Of a stretch of 64,000 bases of DNA, positions 43,931 through 53,802 are shown piece by piece. The stretch's first letter is position 1; every line of letters starts with the position of its first letter. Source of the stretch: an uncultured Clostridia bacterium (lineage in GTDB: Bacteria > Bacillota > Clostridia > Oscillospirales > Acutalibacteraceae); the NCBI GenBank assembly GCA_937876205.1, contig CALEII010000032.1, positions 77,560 through 141,559 on the forward strand, written 5' to 3'. The translations under genes were made by a program, and so were the position numbers. The notes below the pieces were generated by a model. The model was not told where the DNA came from and did no database searches. It was given only the letters and a program-made list of their open reading frames with translations.

Positions 43931-44692
43931 TTGATAGCCTTGTACATAATTCTGGGCATTGTGCTGTTTTTTGCCGCAATACTCAGTATCAGAGCTCATA
44001 TTCACGCAGAGTATGAAGACGGTAAAGAGCTAACGGCGTACGCAAAATGGGCGTTTGTGAAAATTCCTCTTCTTCCTGCCCCCGAAAAGGAGCCAAAGCC
44101 AAAGAAACAGGCTCAGCCTGCTGAAGAGACTCCTCCCGCTCAGGAAGCTCCCGCTGAGCCCAAGCCTAAGGGGCCGAATCCTCTTAAAAATATCTATGAT
44201 AACGAGCAGCTTGAAGGTATTCTTGACCTGTTCAGAAAGCTGCTTGAATTACTCGATAGACTCGGAAGACGCATAGTGCATTCCTTTGTGATAGACGAGC
44301 TTTTCCTTGATGTTGATGTCACAAGAGGCGATGCCGCACAGACAGCCGAAGCCTACGGAAAAATGTGTCAGAAGATTTTTCCCGTTACGGGCGCACTTGT
44401 TGCAAACTGTGATGTAAGAAAGTACAGCATAAATGTTGAGCCTGACTACATCGGCAATGCGGGCACGAGAGTTGCCTTTTCGGCAGAAATATCGCTTAAT
44501 CCGAGAAAACTTATAAACGCTGTTCTGTTGTTTGCTTTCGGCGCAGTATTCAGACTGGGTATAAGGCTTATAAAAGACCTGAAGCCCAAAGCCGGAGCTG
44601 CGGCAGCGGAAACACAAAAGGAACAGACTGTGACGGTGTTGACCGACACAGAGACAAAACAGGTAAATAACACAGAGAGTGGTGCAAAATAA
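43931..44692 (+). CDS. DUF2953 membrane protein
   Basis: 253 residues. One N-terminal membrane helix (1-20), a Pro/Glu/Lys-rich linker (about 45-80, PAEETPPAQEAPAEPKPK), and the DUF2953 domain with a C-terminal hydrophobic stretch (about 195-215). Not studied in detail; a regular partner of gerW in spore formers. AAAGGAGG precedes the TTG at 43931. Its TAA shares a base with the gerW ATG. Confidence 0.85.
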   Translation: MIALYIILGIVLFFAAILSIRAHIHAEYEDGKELTAYAKWAFVKIPLLPAPEKEPKPKKQAQPAEETPPAQEAPAEPKPKGPNPLKNIYDNEQLEGILDLFRKLLELLDRLGRRIVHSFVIDELFLDVDVTRGDAAQTAEAYGKMCQKIFPVTGALVANCDVRKYSINVEPDYIGNAGTRVAFSAEISLNPRKLINAVLLFAFGAVFRLGIRLIKDLKPKAGAAAAETQKEQTVTVLTDTETKQVNNTESGAK

Positions 44693-45111
44693 TGAAAAAT
44701 CAGTCAGCAGAAAAGATTCTTGCAACAACAATCGAAAGAGTTCGTGACCTTGTTGATGTGAGCACGATTGTAGGCGAGCCTATCACAGTGAATGCGGACC
44801 TCACAATCATCCCCATTTCAAAGGTTACATACGGCTTCGCTTCAGGCGGCTCAGATTTCCCCTCAAGAAACAATGTTGAGCTTTTCGGTGGCGGCGGCGG
44901 TGCAGGTATCACCATAAATCCCGTTGCTTTCCTTGTGTGCAACAAGGGTGAAGTCAGCATCAAGCACATCACTGCATCAGACAATGCAGCTGAGAGAGCA
45001 GTTAACCTTATCCCCGAAATGTTTGATAAGGTAACAAATTTTGTTGACAGACAGAAGCAGGCAAAGACTCCCGAGGAGCCTGAAACCGAAACTGTTGTTG
45101 TAACAGAATAA
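44692..45111 (+). CDS. ytfJ: GerW family sporulation protein YtfJ
   Basis: 139 residues. STIVGEPI, ITIIPISKVTYGFASGG and the Gly-rich FGGGGGAGITINPVAFLV are the family marks. Required for germination in Bacillus; widely kept in Clostridia. Translation is coupled to DUF2953 (TAATG). It argues for a spore-forming lineage, though non-spore-formers of the group sometimes retain it. Confidence 0.94.
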   Translation: MKNQSAEKILATTIERVRDLVDVSTIVGEPITVNADLTIIPISKVTYGFASGGSDFPSRNNVELFGGGGGAGITINPVAFLVCNKGEVSIKHITASDNAAERAVNLIPEMFDKVTNFVDRQKQAKTPEEPETETVVVTE

Positions 45112-45174
45112 ATTGAAAAAATAATGTGATTTGTCTGCCGCCGCTTACATAAATATATGTAGGCGGTGGTTGGT

Positions 45175-46314
45175 ATGCTTAAAAGAATATTTACAGCGTT
45201 AATAACAGCTCTGATGTTTTTCTGCTCTCAGGTGTCGGCTTATTGTCTTTATGAAGCTGAGCTGTCGGCAGAAGGTGCAGTGCTGTATTGCCCTGTGTAC
45301 GGTGAAATCCTGTTTGAAAAGAATTCAGACAGGCAGCTTTCTATGGCAAGCACAACAAAGATTATGACTTCACTCATTGCACTTGAAGAGAACACACCGC
45401 AGCGTGAAATTCTCATTACGCCCGAAATGGTGAATGTGGAGGGTACCTCCTCAGGTCTTGTTGCAGGCGAAAGGGTTACACTCATAGACCTTGTTAAATG
45501 TATGCTCCTTGAGTCGGGCAATGATGCGGCAAATGCCGTGGCAATAGCTCTGGGCTCAAGTTTTGAGGGTTTTGCCGCTATTATGAACAACCGTGCACGG
45601 CAGATAGGGATGAAAAATACTTCTTTCGTGACACCGTCGGGGCTTGATGATGAGAATCATTACACAACGGCTTACGATATGGCACTTCTGACTGCTGAGG
45701 CGCTGAAAGACAATACATTTGAGCTCATAGCGTCTTCACTGAGTGACCGTGTTTCACTTCTTGAAAACGGAACTGAAATCACACTTTACAATCACAATAA
45801 GCTTCTGAAAACGTATGACGGCTGTATAGGTGTGAAAACGGGCTTTACAAAGAAAAGCGGACGTTGTCTTGTGAGTGCTGCACGGCGTGACGGAATTGTG
45901 CTGATTGCTGTCACACTGAACGCAGGTGATGACTGGAATGATCATAAGAAAATGCTTGATTACGGATTTTCTCTGTTCAGTAAAACTGAGGCAGATACCG
46001 ACTTTTCGATGTATTCTGTGCGTGTGACGGGTGCAGAGCGTGAAAGTGTCATTCCCGTAAGTGACGGGTTCAGTATAGGCGTGCTCAATCAATCGGAGAT
46101 GACACGCAGGGTGTGTCTTGATAAATTTCTTTATGCACCTGTCAGCAAGGGAGATATTATAGGCAGTGCACAGTATTACTGTGGTGAAAAGCTTATAAAA
46201 GAGATTCCTCTTTTTGCGTCTGAAGATGTTTGCGTAAAACAGGGGACGGAAAATAAAAATATATTTGACAGACTGCTCAGTCTGTTTGACAGTTGGTGGA
46301 AAAATGGCAGATAA
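45175..46314 (+). CDS. dacF: D-alanyl-D-alanine carboxypeptidase (DacF type)
   Basis: 379 residues, exported (signal peptide to about residue 22). Penicillin-binding motifs: STTK from Ser59, SGN, and KTG in GVKTGFTKKSG. It trims the terminal D-Ala from peptidoglycan peptides. A C-terminal PBP5-like domain follows. AGGCGGTGG supports the ATG at 45175 rather than 45166. Confidence 0.94.
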   Translation: MLKRIFTALITALMFFCSQVSAYCLYEAELSAEGAVLYCPVYGEILFEKNSDRQLSMASTTKIMTSLIALEENTPQREILITPEMVNVEGTSSGLVAGERVTLIDLVKCMLLESGNDAANAVAIALGSSFEGFAAIMNNRARQIGMKNTSFVTPSGLDDENHYTTAYDMALLTAEALKDNTFELIASSLSDRVSLLENGTEITLYNHNKLLKTYDGCIGVKTGFTKKSGRCLVSAARRDGIVLIAVTLNAGDDWNDHKKMLDYGFSLFSKTEADTDFSMYSVRVTGAERESVIPVSDGFSIGVLNQSEMTRRVCLDKFLYAPVSKGDIIGSAQYYCGEKLIKEIPLFASEDVCVKQGTENKNIFDRLLSLFDSWWKNGR

Positions 46315-47083
46315 CAAAATCCGTCTGCAGAAATTTCTTGCAGAAAACGGCGTTGCGTCAAGAAGAAAATCAGAAGAACTCATTGAGAGAGGAAAAGTCC
46401 GTGTGAACGGACATCCGGCTTCACTGGGTGACAAGGTTGACCCTAAATATGACCTTGTTACGGTATCGGGTGAAAGAGTTGTTCCCGTTTCTTCAGGCAA
46501 CATATATATAATGCTCAATAAGCCCAGAGGATATGTCACCACAATGAGTGATGAAATGGGCAGAAAATGTGTGGCAGAACTTGTGGACGATATAGAAGAA
46601 AGAATTTTTCCCGTAGGCAGACTTGACAGGGATTCTGAAGGTCTTCTTCTTTTCACAAATGACGGTGAGTTCGCAAATATGATGACTCATCCCTCAATGC
46701 ACATATCAAAAACATACAGAGTCACCGTAAAGCCTCAGGCAACGGAAGAGCAGCTTGTTGAGCTCTCTTCAGGCGTTGTTATAGACGGTAAAAAGACTCT
46801 GCCTGCATCAGTTCTTGTTATGAGTGACAGTGCTGAGAGAACGGTTATCCAGATAACAATTCATGAGGGCAGAAACAGGCAGATAAGAAAAATGTGCGAG
46901 GCTGTCGGTCTTGAAACTGTAAGACTCAAGAGAATTTCAATGGGCTCACTCAAGCTCGGAACTCTTTCTGTAGGTACATACAGAGAGCTTAAAAAGGAAG
47001 AAGTGTCTGCACTCAAGCGTGCGGCGCAGAAAGCAAAGTCAGCAAACAGTCAGCAGGGCAGAAAAAATAATAAGCGTCACTGA
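46304..47083 (+). CDS. rluB: RluB/RsuA-family pseudouridine synthase
   Basis: 259 residues. N-terminal S4 domain (RLQKFLAENGVASRRKSEELI), catalytic VGRLDRDSEGLLLFTNDG with the Asp, and EGRNRQIRKMCEAVG. It modifies 23S (or 16S) rRNA. A Lys/Gln-rich basic tail ends the protein. The start overlaps dacF by 11 bases. Confidence 0.93.
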   Translation: MADNKIRLQKFLAENGVASRRKSEELIERGKVRVNGHPASLGDKVDPKYDLVTVSGERVVPVSSGNIYIMLNKPRGYVTTMSDEMGRKCVAELVDDIEERIFPVGRLDRDSEGLLLFTNDGEFANMMTHPSMHISKTYRVTVKPQATEEQLVELSSGVVIDGKKTLPASVLVMSDSAERTVIQITIHEGRNRQIRKMCEAVGLETVRLKRISMGSLKLGTLSVGTYRELKKEEVSALKRAAQKAKSANSQQGRKNNKRH

Positions 47084-47112
47084 TTGACACGGGAAGTAAT
47101 ATATTATATAAT
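47084..47112 (+). promoter_or_regulatory. Consensus promoter of the yicC-gmk-priA operon
   Basis: TTGACA (47084-47089), 17 bases, TATAAT (47107-47112): a perfect sigma-A promoter directly after the rluB stop. GGGAGG lies before the ATG at 47144. Confidence 0.92.
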
Positions 47113-47143
47113 ATTTTAATAACATCACGGGAGGACAACAGAA

Positions 47144-48022
47144 ATGGTTAGAAGTATGACGGGTTACGGCAGAGCCTGTGAGCTTATTGACGGAATGAAC
47201 ATTACTGTTGAGATAAAAAGCGTAAACAGCCGTTATCTTGAGTTTTCATCAAGAGTATATAAAAACTATTCTTTCCTTGAGGAGAAGCTGAAAGCATATG
47301 TCAGCAAGCTTGTTTCAAGAGGTAAGGTAGAGTGCAGTGTGCAGATTGATACAATTGAAGCAGACGATGTTGTCGTTCAGCTGAATGAATCACTTGCAGC
47401 AGGCTACCTTCAGGCTGTCAATACACTCAGTGAGAAATTCGGTCTTGAGAATGATTACAAGGTGTCAAATCTTGCAAGACATACAGATATTTTTGCTGTC
47501 AGAAAAGCTCCCGCAGATGAAGAAAAAATCTGGAATGCCGTAAGAACCGTGCTTGAAAGCGCAGTGAAGGCTTTTGTTGCAATGCGTGAGACTGAGGGTG
47601 CTAAGCTCAGAGACGATGTTCTCTCAAGAGCAGATACCATTCTCAGCTATGTTGAGAAGGTTGAAAAGCGTTCTCCCGAAACAGTCAGAGAATATAACGA
47701 AAAGCTGCTTGGCCGTATCCGTGAGCTGATAGGCGATGTGAATGTTGACGAACAGAGACTTCTCACAGAGGCTGCCGTTTTTGCTGATAAGATTGCTGTT
47801 GCAGAAGAGACAGTGAGACTTCGCAGTCATTTTGACCAGCTTCGTTCAATGATGACTCTGGACGAGCCCATCGGCTCAAAGCTTAACTTCCTGCTTCAGG
47901 AAATGAACAGAGAGGCAAACACAATCGGCTCAAAGGCAAATGATATCGAAATCGCAAGAACGGTTATCGATATCAAGGCTGAAATCGAAAAAATCAGAGA
48001 ACAGATTCAGAATATAGAATAA
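47144..48022 (+). CDS. yicC: YicC family endoribonuclease
   Basis: 292 residues. Conserved start VRSMTGYGRA and EIKSVNSRYLE; C-terminal DUF1732 part with FLLQEMNREANTIGSKAND. YicC proteins act as endoribonucleases on small RNAs in E. coli. First gene of a long operon with remA and gmk. Confidence 0.94.
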   Translation: MVRSMTGYGRACELIDGMNITVEIKSVNSRYLEFSSRVYKNYSFLEEKLKAYVSKLVSRGKVECSVQIDTIEADDVVVQLNESLAAGYLQAVNTLSEKFGLENDYKVSNLARHTDIFAVRKAPADEEKIWNAVRTVLESAVKAFVAMRETEGAKLRDDVLSRADTILSYVEKVEKRSPETVREYNEKLLGRIRELIGDVNVDEQRLLTEAAVFADKIAVAEETVRLRSHFDQLRSMMTLDEPIGSKLNFLLQEMNREANTIGSKANDIEIARTVIDIKAEIEKIREQIQNIE

Positions 48023-48032
48023 AGGTGAAGCT

Positions 48033-48305
48033 ATGAAACTCATTAACATCGGCTTCGGCAATATGATAAACGCATCAAGAATAATTGCTGTTGTCAGCCC
48101 CGAGTCAGCACCCATCAAGAGAATGATAGGCGATGCCAAGGAAAAGGGAATGCTTATTGACGCAACCCACGGCAGAAAAACAAGAGCCGTTATCATTGCT
48201 GACAGCGACCATATAATTCTTTCATATCTTCAGGCTGAAAAGCTTGGTGAACGTTTTAACGGACAGGCTTCCGGCAATACGGGGGAGGATTCAATAGATG
48301 TCTGA
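48033..48305 (+). CDS. remA: RemA-like DNA-binding regulator (DUF370)
   Basis: 90 residues. INIGFGNMINASRIIAVVSPESAPIKR is the family signature (two pieces). In Bacillus, RemA activates biofilm matrix genes; in Clostridia it sits before gmk as here. Overlaps gmk by 8 bases. Confidence 0.93.
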   Translation: MKLINIGFGNMINASRIIAVVSPESAPIKRMIGDAKEKGMLIDATHGRKTRAVIIADSDHIILSYLQAEKLGERFNGQASGNTGEDSIDV

Positions 48306-48864
48306 TATTTCTTCAAAACTTGTTGTTGTATCAGGTCCCGCAGGTGTGGGAAAGGATACAGTTGTGGCAAAACTGCTCGAAAAAGATGACAGCTTTTCAC
48401 TCTCTGTCTCAGCCACCACAAGAGCCCCCAGAGGTGAAGAAAAGCACGGCGTGAATTATTACTATTTCTCAACAGATGAATTTCTGGCAAAGATTGAGAA
48501 CGGAGAATTTATTGAACACGCACAGTACGGCAAAAATCACTACGGTACTCTCAAATGTGATGTGGAAAAAAGAATCCGTGACGGCAAAACGGTTATTCTT
48601 GTTATAGAAGTCAACGGTGCCGCCAATATAAAGAAAATGTATCCAGATTCACTTTCAATTTTTATTATGCCACCCTCAGATGCTGAGCTTGAGTCAAGAC
48701 TCAGAGGCAGACAGACGGAATCCGAATCGGATATCATAAAACGGCTCAATATCGCAAAAGAAGAAATTGAGCAGAGTAAAAACTATGATTTTGTTGTGGT
48801 TAATGATGACCTTGAAAAGGCTGTCGATGAAACATACAGAATAATCAGAGAACATACAAACTAA
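48298..48864 (+). CDS. gmk: Guanylate kinase
   Basis: 188 residues; GMP + ATP to GDP + ADP. P-loop GPAGVGKDT (Asp where Ser or Gly is usual, common in Clostridia), GMP site ATTRAPRGEEKHGVNYYYF, and lid RLRGRQTESE. Confidence 0.96.
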   Translation: MSDISSKLVVVSGPAGVGKDTVVAKLLEKDDSFSLSVSATTRAPRGEEKHGVNYYYFSTDEFLAKIENGEFIEHAQYGKNHYGTLKCDVEKRIRDGKTVILVIEVNGAANIKKMYPDSLSIFIMPPSDAELESRLRGRQTESESDIIKRLNIAKEEIEQSKNYDFVVVNDDLEKAVDETYRIIREHTN

Positions 48865-48883
48865 AAAGCAGGAAGGTGTTTAA

Positions 48884-49078
48884 ATGCTTAACGTAGATAT
48901 TCAGAAGCTTATGAAGGAAGGCACAAGCCGTTATGAACTTGTTTCAGCAACTGCAAAAAGAGCAAGAATGATTGTTGATGAAGCAAGAAATAATAAGGAA
49001 ATCATCATTGAGAAGCCCGTCAGCATTGCTGTTGAAGAGCTTCAGGAAGGTACATGGAGCATCCGTAAGGACGTCTGA
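48884..49078 (+). CDS. rpoZ: RNA polymerase omega subunit
   Basis: 64 residues. SRYELVSATAKRARMIVDEA is the core omega motif, KPVSIAVEEL follows. In its usual place between gmk and priA. AGGAAGGTG precedes the ATG. Confidence 0.94.
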   Translation: MLNVDIQKLMKEGTSRYELVSATAKRARMIVDEARNNKEIIIEKPVSIAVEELQEGTWSIRKDV

Positions 49079-49101
49079 TGTTTCATCAGAGGTGAAGCGA
49101 A

Positions 49102-51573
49102 TTGGCTCATTTTGTAACTGCTTCAGTTGCCGTTGAAAAAACGGCATACAGCTTTGATAAATTATTCGATTACCTTATACCCGAATCCCTTGAGAAAAAA
49201 GTCAGGGCAGGGTGTAGGGTTTTAGTCGGTTTCGGGCGTGGATCGCAAAAAAGGCAGGGCTTTGTTTTTGCCGTGTCAGAATCACCCGTGCCCGAGGATA
49301 TAAAGCTCAAGCCTGTTGTTGAGGTGCTTGACAAGGAGCCGCTACTCAGTGCCGAAATGCTTGAAATTGCTTCATTTATGGCAGACAGAACCTTCTGCAC
49401 GCTGTTTGATGCGGCAAAGGCACTTCTGCCGTCCGGAATTTATCTTAAAGTTACCAGAACATTTTCACTCAGGGATTTTTATGCCGATGAGTCATACGGA
49501 CTGACTGCAGAAGAGCTGCAGGTAGTCAATCTTCTGCGTAAAAAGGATAAATTCGTAAGTGAAGAGAAAATATATAAGGACCTTGGTATTTCTCCCGAAA
49601 CAAAAATGCTTGATAAGCTTTGTGACAGAGGAATACTGCTTAAAAACACAGATACTCTCAGAAAACTCAATGATGCTACGGTGAAGATGGTTTCTCTTTC
49701 TCAGGAGTTTATTGAATCAGAGCAGTCTGTTCTGAAGCTTACCGAAAAGCAGAAGCTTGTCACAGACCTTCTCAGAAATGTGGGCAGTGCATCATCAAAG
49801 GAGATATCATATTACACGGGTGTTGCTCAGGGCGTAATAGAGAATCTTCATAAAAAAGGCTATCTGGATTATGACGATATGCCCGTTTACAGAACTCCCG
49901 AAGCAATGCGCAGCACTCCGAGAAACAATGATCCTATTGTTCTGAGTGAAATGCAGAATAAAGCCTACAGAAAACTTTGTGAGCTGCGTGACAGAAATGA
50001 GCCTGCTGCGGCACTTCTTTACGGTGTTACGGGCAGCGGCAAGACAAAGGTCTATATGAAGCTCATTGATGACATCGCAGATACAGGCAATGGCGTTATA
50101 GTCCTTGTGCCTGAGATTGCACTTACGCCGCAGCTTCTGTCAATGTTCTATTCACGCTACGGTGAAAAAGTTGCTGTAATTCACAGCGGCCTTTCTCAGG
50201 GTGAAAGGCTTGATGAATGGAAAAGGCTTGCCAACGGTGAGGCAACCATTGCCGTTGGTACAAGAAGTGCTTCATTTGCGCCCGTTAAGAATCTTGCTCT
50301 TATGATAATCGACGAGGAGCAGGAGGGGTCATATAAATCAGAGATGACACCACGCTATCACGCAAGGGATATTGCACGCTTCAGATGTGCTTATAACAAG
50401 GCTTTGCTTGTTCTTGCGTCTGCCACACCGTCGGTAGAGAGCTTTGCTTATGCCGAAAAAGGCAGATATGAGCTGGTTGAACTTACAGAGCGTTATTCAA
50501 AGGCAGGTCTGCCGAAGGTTATGACCGTTGATGTTGCCGATAAGAACAATATGAACGGCTTTCAGACAATCAGTAAGCCCCTTGCCGATGAAATCAGATA
50601 TAATCTTGAAAACGGTCAGCAGACCATACTTCTTATAAACAGACGAGGCTTCAACACTTTTGTTGCCTGCACAAAGTGTAAAAGTGTTGCCTGCTGCCCC
50701 AATTGCAGTATTTCACTGACATATCACAGTGCAAATGACAGATTGATGTGTCACTACTGCGGCTACAGTGAGCCGCTGAGAACGGTGTGCAACGAATGCG
50801 GAGAGGATACAATGCGTTTCTCAGGCTTCGGCACACAGAAAACAGAGCAGGAGCTCAATATTCTTTTCCCCGATGCAAGAATACTGAGAATGGATGCAGA
50901 CACCACAACTGCAAAGAATTCTCACGAAAAGAGCTTCCGTCTTTTTGCTGAGGGTGAGTACGACATAATGGTAGGCACCCAGATGGTGGCAAAGGGACTT
51001 GATTTTCCCGATGTTACGCTTGTGGGAGTGATATCCGTTGACCAGCAGCTGTATAATGATGACTATAAAAGCTCTGAGAGGACATTTGACCTTCTGACAC
51101 AGGTTGTAGGCAGGTCAGGCAGAGGTGAAAAAACAGGCAGGGCAGTTATTCAGACACTTGCACCTGAAAACACTGTCATTGAGCTAGCTTCTGAGCAGGA
51201 TTACAAGGCTTTTTATGATATTGAAATGCCAATCCGCAAGGCTATGGTTTACCCGCCGTTCTGTGATATATGCGTAATCGGTTTTTCATCGGTTTCAGAG
51301 CTTAAATCAAAAAGTGCAGCCGATTATTTTTTCAGAGTTTTCAAAGAAAAGCTCTCAGGGGAATATAAAGACGAAAAGGTTATCGTGCTCGGACCCGTTC
51401 CGCCAAAGCTTGCAAAAATCAACAACAGCTTCAGAGAACGGCTTATAATAAAATGCCGCAATTCCTCACGCTTCAGAAAGCTTATTTCTGAATGCTTAAA
51501 GGTATTTTTAACTAATAAATATTATGATAATGTCACAGTCTTTGCGGATATCAATCCCGAAAGTCTGTATTGA
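49102..51573 (+). CDS. priA: Primosomal replication restart helicase PriA
   Basis: 823 residues. N-terminal 3'-DNA-binding domain, winged helix, Walker A GVTGSGKTKVYM, motif II DEEQ, zinc module with four CxxC pairs (about 525-570), and helicase motifs RRGFNTF and GRSGRGEKTGR. Reloads the replisome at stalled forks. The TTG at 49102 follows GAGGTGAAGC. Long insert in the N-terminal third compared with E. coli, usual in Firmicutes. Confidence 0.97.
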   Translation: MAHFVTASVAVEKTAYSFDKLFDYLIPESLEKKVRAGCRVLVGFGRGSQKRQGFVFAVSESPVPEDIKLKPVVEVLDKEPLLSAEMLEIASFMADRTFCTLFDAAKALLPSGIYLKVTRTFSLRDFYADESYGLTAEELQVVNLLRKKDKFVSEEKIYKDLGISPETKMLDKLCDRGILLKNTDTLRKLNDATVKMVSLSQEFIESEQSVLKLTEKQKLVTDLLRNVGSASSKEISYYTGVAQGVIENLHKKGYLDYDDMPVYRTPEAMRSTPRNNDPIVLSEMQNKAYRKLCELRDRNEPAAALLYGVTGSGKTKVYMKLIDDIADTGNGVIVLVPEIALTPQLLSMFYSRYGEKVAVIHSGLSQGERLDEWKRLANGEATIAVGTRSASFAPVKNLALMIIDEEQEGSYKSEMTPRYHARDIARFRCAYNKALLVLASATPSVESFAYAEKGRYELVELTERYSKAGLPKVMTVDVADKNNMNGFQTISKPLADEIRYNLENGQQTILLINRRGFNTFVACTKCKSVACCPNCSISLTYHSANDRLMCHYCGYSEPLRTVCNECGEDTMRFSGFGTQKTEQELNILFPDARILRMDADTTTAKNSHEKSFRLFAEGEYDIMVGTQMVAKGLDFPDVTLVGVISVDQQLYNDDYKSSERTFDLLTQVVGRSGRGEKTGRAVIQTLAPENTVIELASEQDYKAFYDIEMPIRKAMVYPPFCDICVIGFSSVSELKSKSAADYFFRVFKEKLSGEYKDEKVIVLGPVPPKLAKINNSFRERLIIKCRNSSRFRKLISECLKVFLTNKYYDNVTVFADINPESLY

Positions 51574-51584
51574 GGTGAAAGAAA

Positions 51585-52052
51585 ATGGCTTTAAGAAAAA
51601 TCAGAACAGAAGAAGATCCCGTACTCGGCAAAGTAAGTAAGCCTGTGGTGAATTTTGATGCAAAGCTTCATCTTCTGCTGCAGGATATGAAAGATACTCT
51701 CAGAAAGGCTGAGGGCGTAGGCCTTGCAGCTGTGCAGATAGGTATTCTCAGACGTGTTGTTCTCATTGATGTTGGTGATGAACACGGTCTTATTGAAGCT
51801 ATAAACGGTGAAATTATCGAGAGAAGAGGCGAGCAGACTGAGATTGAAGGCTGTCTGTCTCTCCCCGGTAAGTCAGGTGTTACATCACGCCCTATGTATG
51901 TTAAATTCAAGGCTCAGGACAGACACGGTAACTGGTTTGAGGCTGAGGGCGAAGGACTTTTTGCAAGATGCGTCTGTCACGAGCTTGATCATCTTGACGG
52001 CATTGTTTTTACAAAAAAGCTTGCAAAAGGCGAAAGAATAATGTTTGATTAA
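51585..52052 (+). CDS. def: Peptide deformylase
   Basis: 155 residues; removes N-formyl from nascent proteins. Motifs GVGLAAVQIG, EGCLSLPG (Cys90) and HELDH (His132, Glu133, His136). Next to fmt, its functional partner. Confidence 0.97.
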   Translation: MALRKIRTEEDPVLGKVSKPVVNFDAKLHLLLQDMKDTLRKAEGVGLAAVQIGILRRVVLIDVGDEHGLIEAINGEIIERRGEQTEIEGCLSLPGKSGVTSRPMYVKFKAQDRHGNWFEAEGEGLFARCVCHELDHLDGIVFTKKLAKGERIMFD

Positions 52053-52068
52053 AACAGAGGTGACTCCG

Positions 52069-53001
52069 ATGAGAATTATATATATGGGCACGCCTGATTT
52101 TGCAGTACCCTGTCTTGACAGGCTTGTGAAAGACGGCTATGATGTTGCACTTGTTGTGACTCAGCCCGACAAGCCCAGAGGCAGAAAGCAGGAAATGACT
52201 CCCTCTGAGGTGAAGGTCTGTGCACTCGGTCACGGGATTGAGGTCTATCAGCCCGAGAGTCTCAGAACCGATGAAGCATACGAATATCTCAGAAAATATG
52301 AGCCTGATTATATCATCGTTGCAGCATACGGCAAAATTCTTCCCAAGAGAATTCTTGACCTGCCGAAGTATGCCTGCATAAATGTTCACGGCTCACTTCT
52401 GCCTAAGTACAGAGGCGCCGCACCCATACAGAGAAGCGTGCTTTCGGGTGACAAGGTCACCGGTATCACAACAATGCTTATGGGTGAAGGTCTTGACACA
52501 GGTGATATGCTTCTGAAAAAGGAATATGAAATTGACATAAACGCCACATCGGGCGAGGTTTTTGATGCTTTGAGTCAGTCTGCTCCCGACCTTCTTATTG
52601 AAACAATAGAAAAATTCACAAAAGGTGAAATAATTCCCGAAAGGCAGAATGAAGCAGAGGCAACACACGCAGCAATGCTTTCTAAGGATGAGGCTGTGAT
52701 TGACTGGAGCAAAACTGCGGCAGAAATTCACAACACAGTCAGAGGAATGGCTCCGTGGCCCGTTGCATATACAGGTTATAAGGGTAAAAAGCTGAAAATT
52801 TTTACCTCCCGCCTTACAGATGAAAAAACATCACTTCCCGTGGGAAAGATAAAAGAAGATAAGAACAGAATTCTTGTTGCCTGCGGTGACGGAATGCTTC
52901 TTGAAATTGTCTCACTTCAGCTTGAAGGCGGAAAAAGACTTGAAGCAAAACAGTTCCTTGCGGGTCATCCCGTAACAGATGAAAGTATATTCGGAATGTA
53001 A
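52069..53001 (+). CDS. fmt: Methionyl-tRNA formyltransferase
   Basis: 310 residues. IIYMGTPDFAVPCLDRL start, INVHGSLLPKYRGAAPIQ (formyl-THF site with catalytic Asn/His), and the C-terminal OB domain. GAGGTG supports the ATG at 52069. The stop TAA is the first three bases of TAAACAATAATTT, joining a repeat. Confidence 0.97.
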   Translation: MRIIYMGTPDFAVPCLDRLVKDGYDVALVVTQPDKPRGRKQEMTPSEVKVCALGHGIEVYQPESLRTDEAYEYLRKYEPDYIIVAAYGKILPKRILDLPKYACINVHGSLLPKYRGAAPIQRSVLSGDKVTGITTMLMGEGLDTGDMLLKKEYEIDINATSGEVFDALSQSAPDLLIETIEKFTKGEIIPERQNEAEATHAAMLSKDEAVIDWSKTAAEIHNTVRGMAPWPVAYTGYKGKKLKIFTSRLTDEKTSLPVGKIKEDKNRILVACGDGMLLEIVSLQLEGGKRLEAKQFLAGHPVTDESIFGM

Positions 53002-53002
53002 A

Positions 53003-53031
53003 CAATAATTTATCCGAACGATAAATTATTG
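53003..53031. repeat. Minimal intergenic repeat: terminal palindrome only (copy 5)
   Basis: CAATAATTTATCCGAACGATAAATTATTG, quoted here by ends only: 12-base arms with a short loop. The same palindrome opens copy 1 and closes copies 2-4. It begins right after the fmt stop codon. Confidence 0.85.
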
Positions 53032-53055
53032 TTTATCAGAAAAAGGAGTGTTATT

Positions 53056-53778
53056 ATGCCATATTTTTCATTATATTCACTTGACAGCACGTGGCTTTAT
53101 ATTGTGCTTGTAATACCTGCATTTATTCTTTCTCTTGTGGCGCAGGCTAAGGTAAAATCCACCTACGCAAAGATGTCAAAGGTCAGAAACACAAGCGGCT
53201 ATACAGGTGCTCAGGCAGCTGCAGCAGTGCTTCGTCACTACGGTATTTCAAATGTCAGAATTGAAGAGACAACAGGTAAGCTCTCAGACCATTTTGACCC
53301 TCGCAGCAATGTAATCAGACTGTCTCGTGAGGTGTATTACGGCACAAGCATTGCTTCTGTAGGTATAGCCTGTCACGAAGCAGGTCACGCCGCACAGCAC
53401 GCAGAGAGCTATATGCCCATTAAGGTCAGAAATGCAATTATCCCCGTGTGCAATATCGGCTCATATCTCGGTCTGCCCCTTGCATTTGCAGGTTATTTTC
53501 TCGGTTTTGAACCGCTTATTCTTATCGGACTCGGTCTTTACTCACTTATTGCAGTTTTTCAGCTCGTTACACTTCCCGTTGAGTTCAACGCAAGCCGCAG
53601 AGCTATGGAGCTTATAGATAATAACGGTCTTCTTCACGGTGAGGAAGAAATCAGCGGTGCTAAAAAGGTGCTCACTGCAGCGGCAATGACATATGTAGCA
53701 GCGCTTGCCGTGTCACTTGCAAACCTTTTACGTTTTGTCATTCTTTTCCTCGGCAGAGGCAGACGGAACAGCAGATAA
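53056..53778 (+). CDS. Zinc-dependent membrane peptidase, YugP family
   Basis: 240 residues. HEAGHAAQH with His107, Glu108 and His111, three to four membrane helices, and FNASRRAMELI. PF04298 peptidase of unknown substrate, a regular member of this operon. AAAGGAG precedes the ATG at 53056. Confidence 0.93.
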   Translation: MPYFSLYSLDSTWLYIVLVIPAFILSLVAQAKVKSTYAKMSKVRNTSGYTGAQAAAAVLRHYGISNVRIEETTGKLSDHFDPRSNVIRLSREVYYGTSIASVGIACHEAGHAAQHAESYMPIKVRNAIIPVCNIGSYLGLPLAFAGYFLGFEPLILIGLGLYSLIAVFQLVTLPVEFNASRRAMELIDNNGLLHGEEEISGAKKVLTAAAMTYVAALAVSLANLLRFVILFLGRGRRNSR

Positions 53779-53802
53779 AAAATTTTCAGGACGGTATATT
53801 TT

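Noticed and set aside
46493..46690. Other antisense frames across the housekeeping operons
   Set aside because: They overlap genes with recognisable motifs and lack translation signals.
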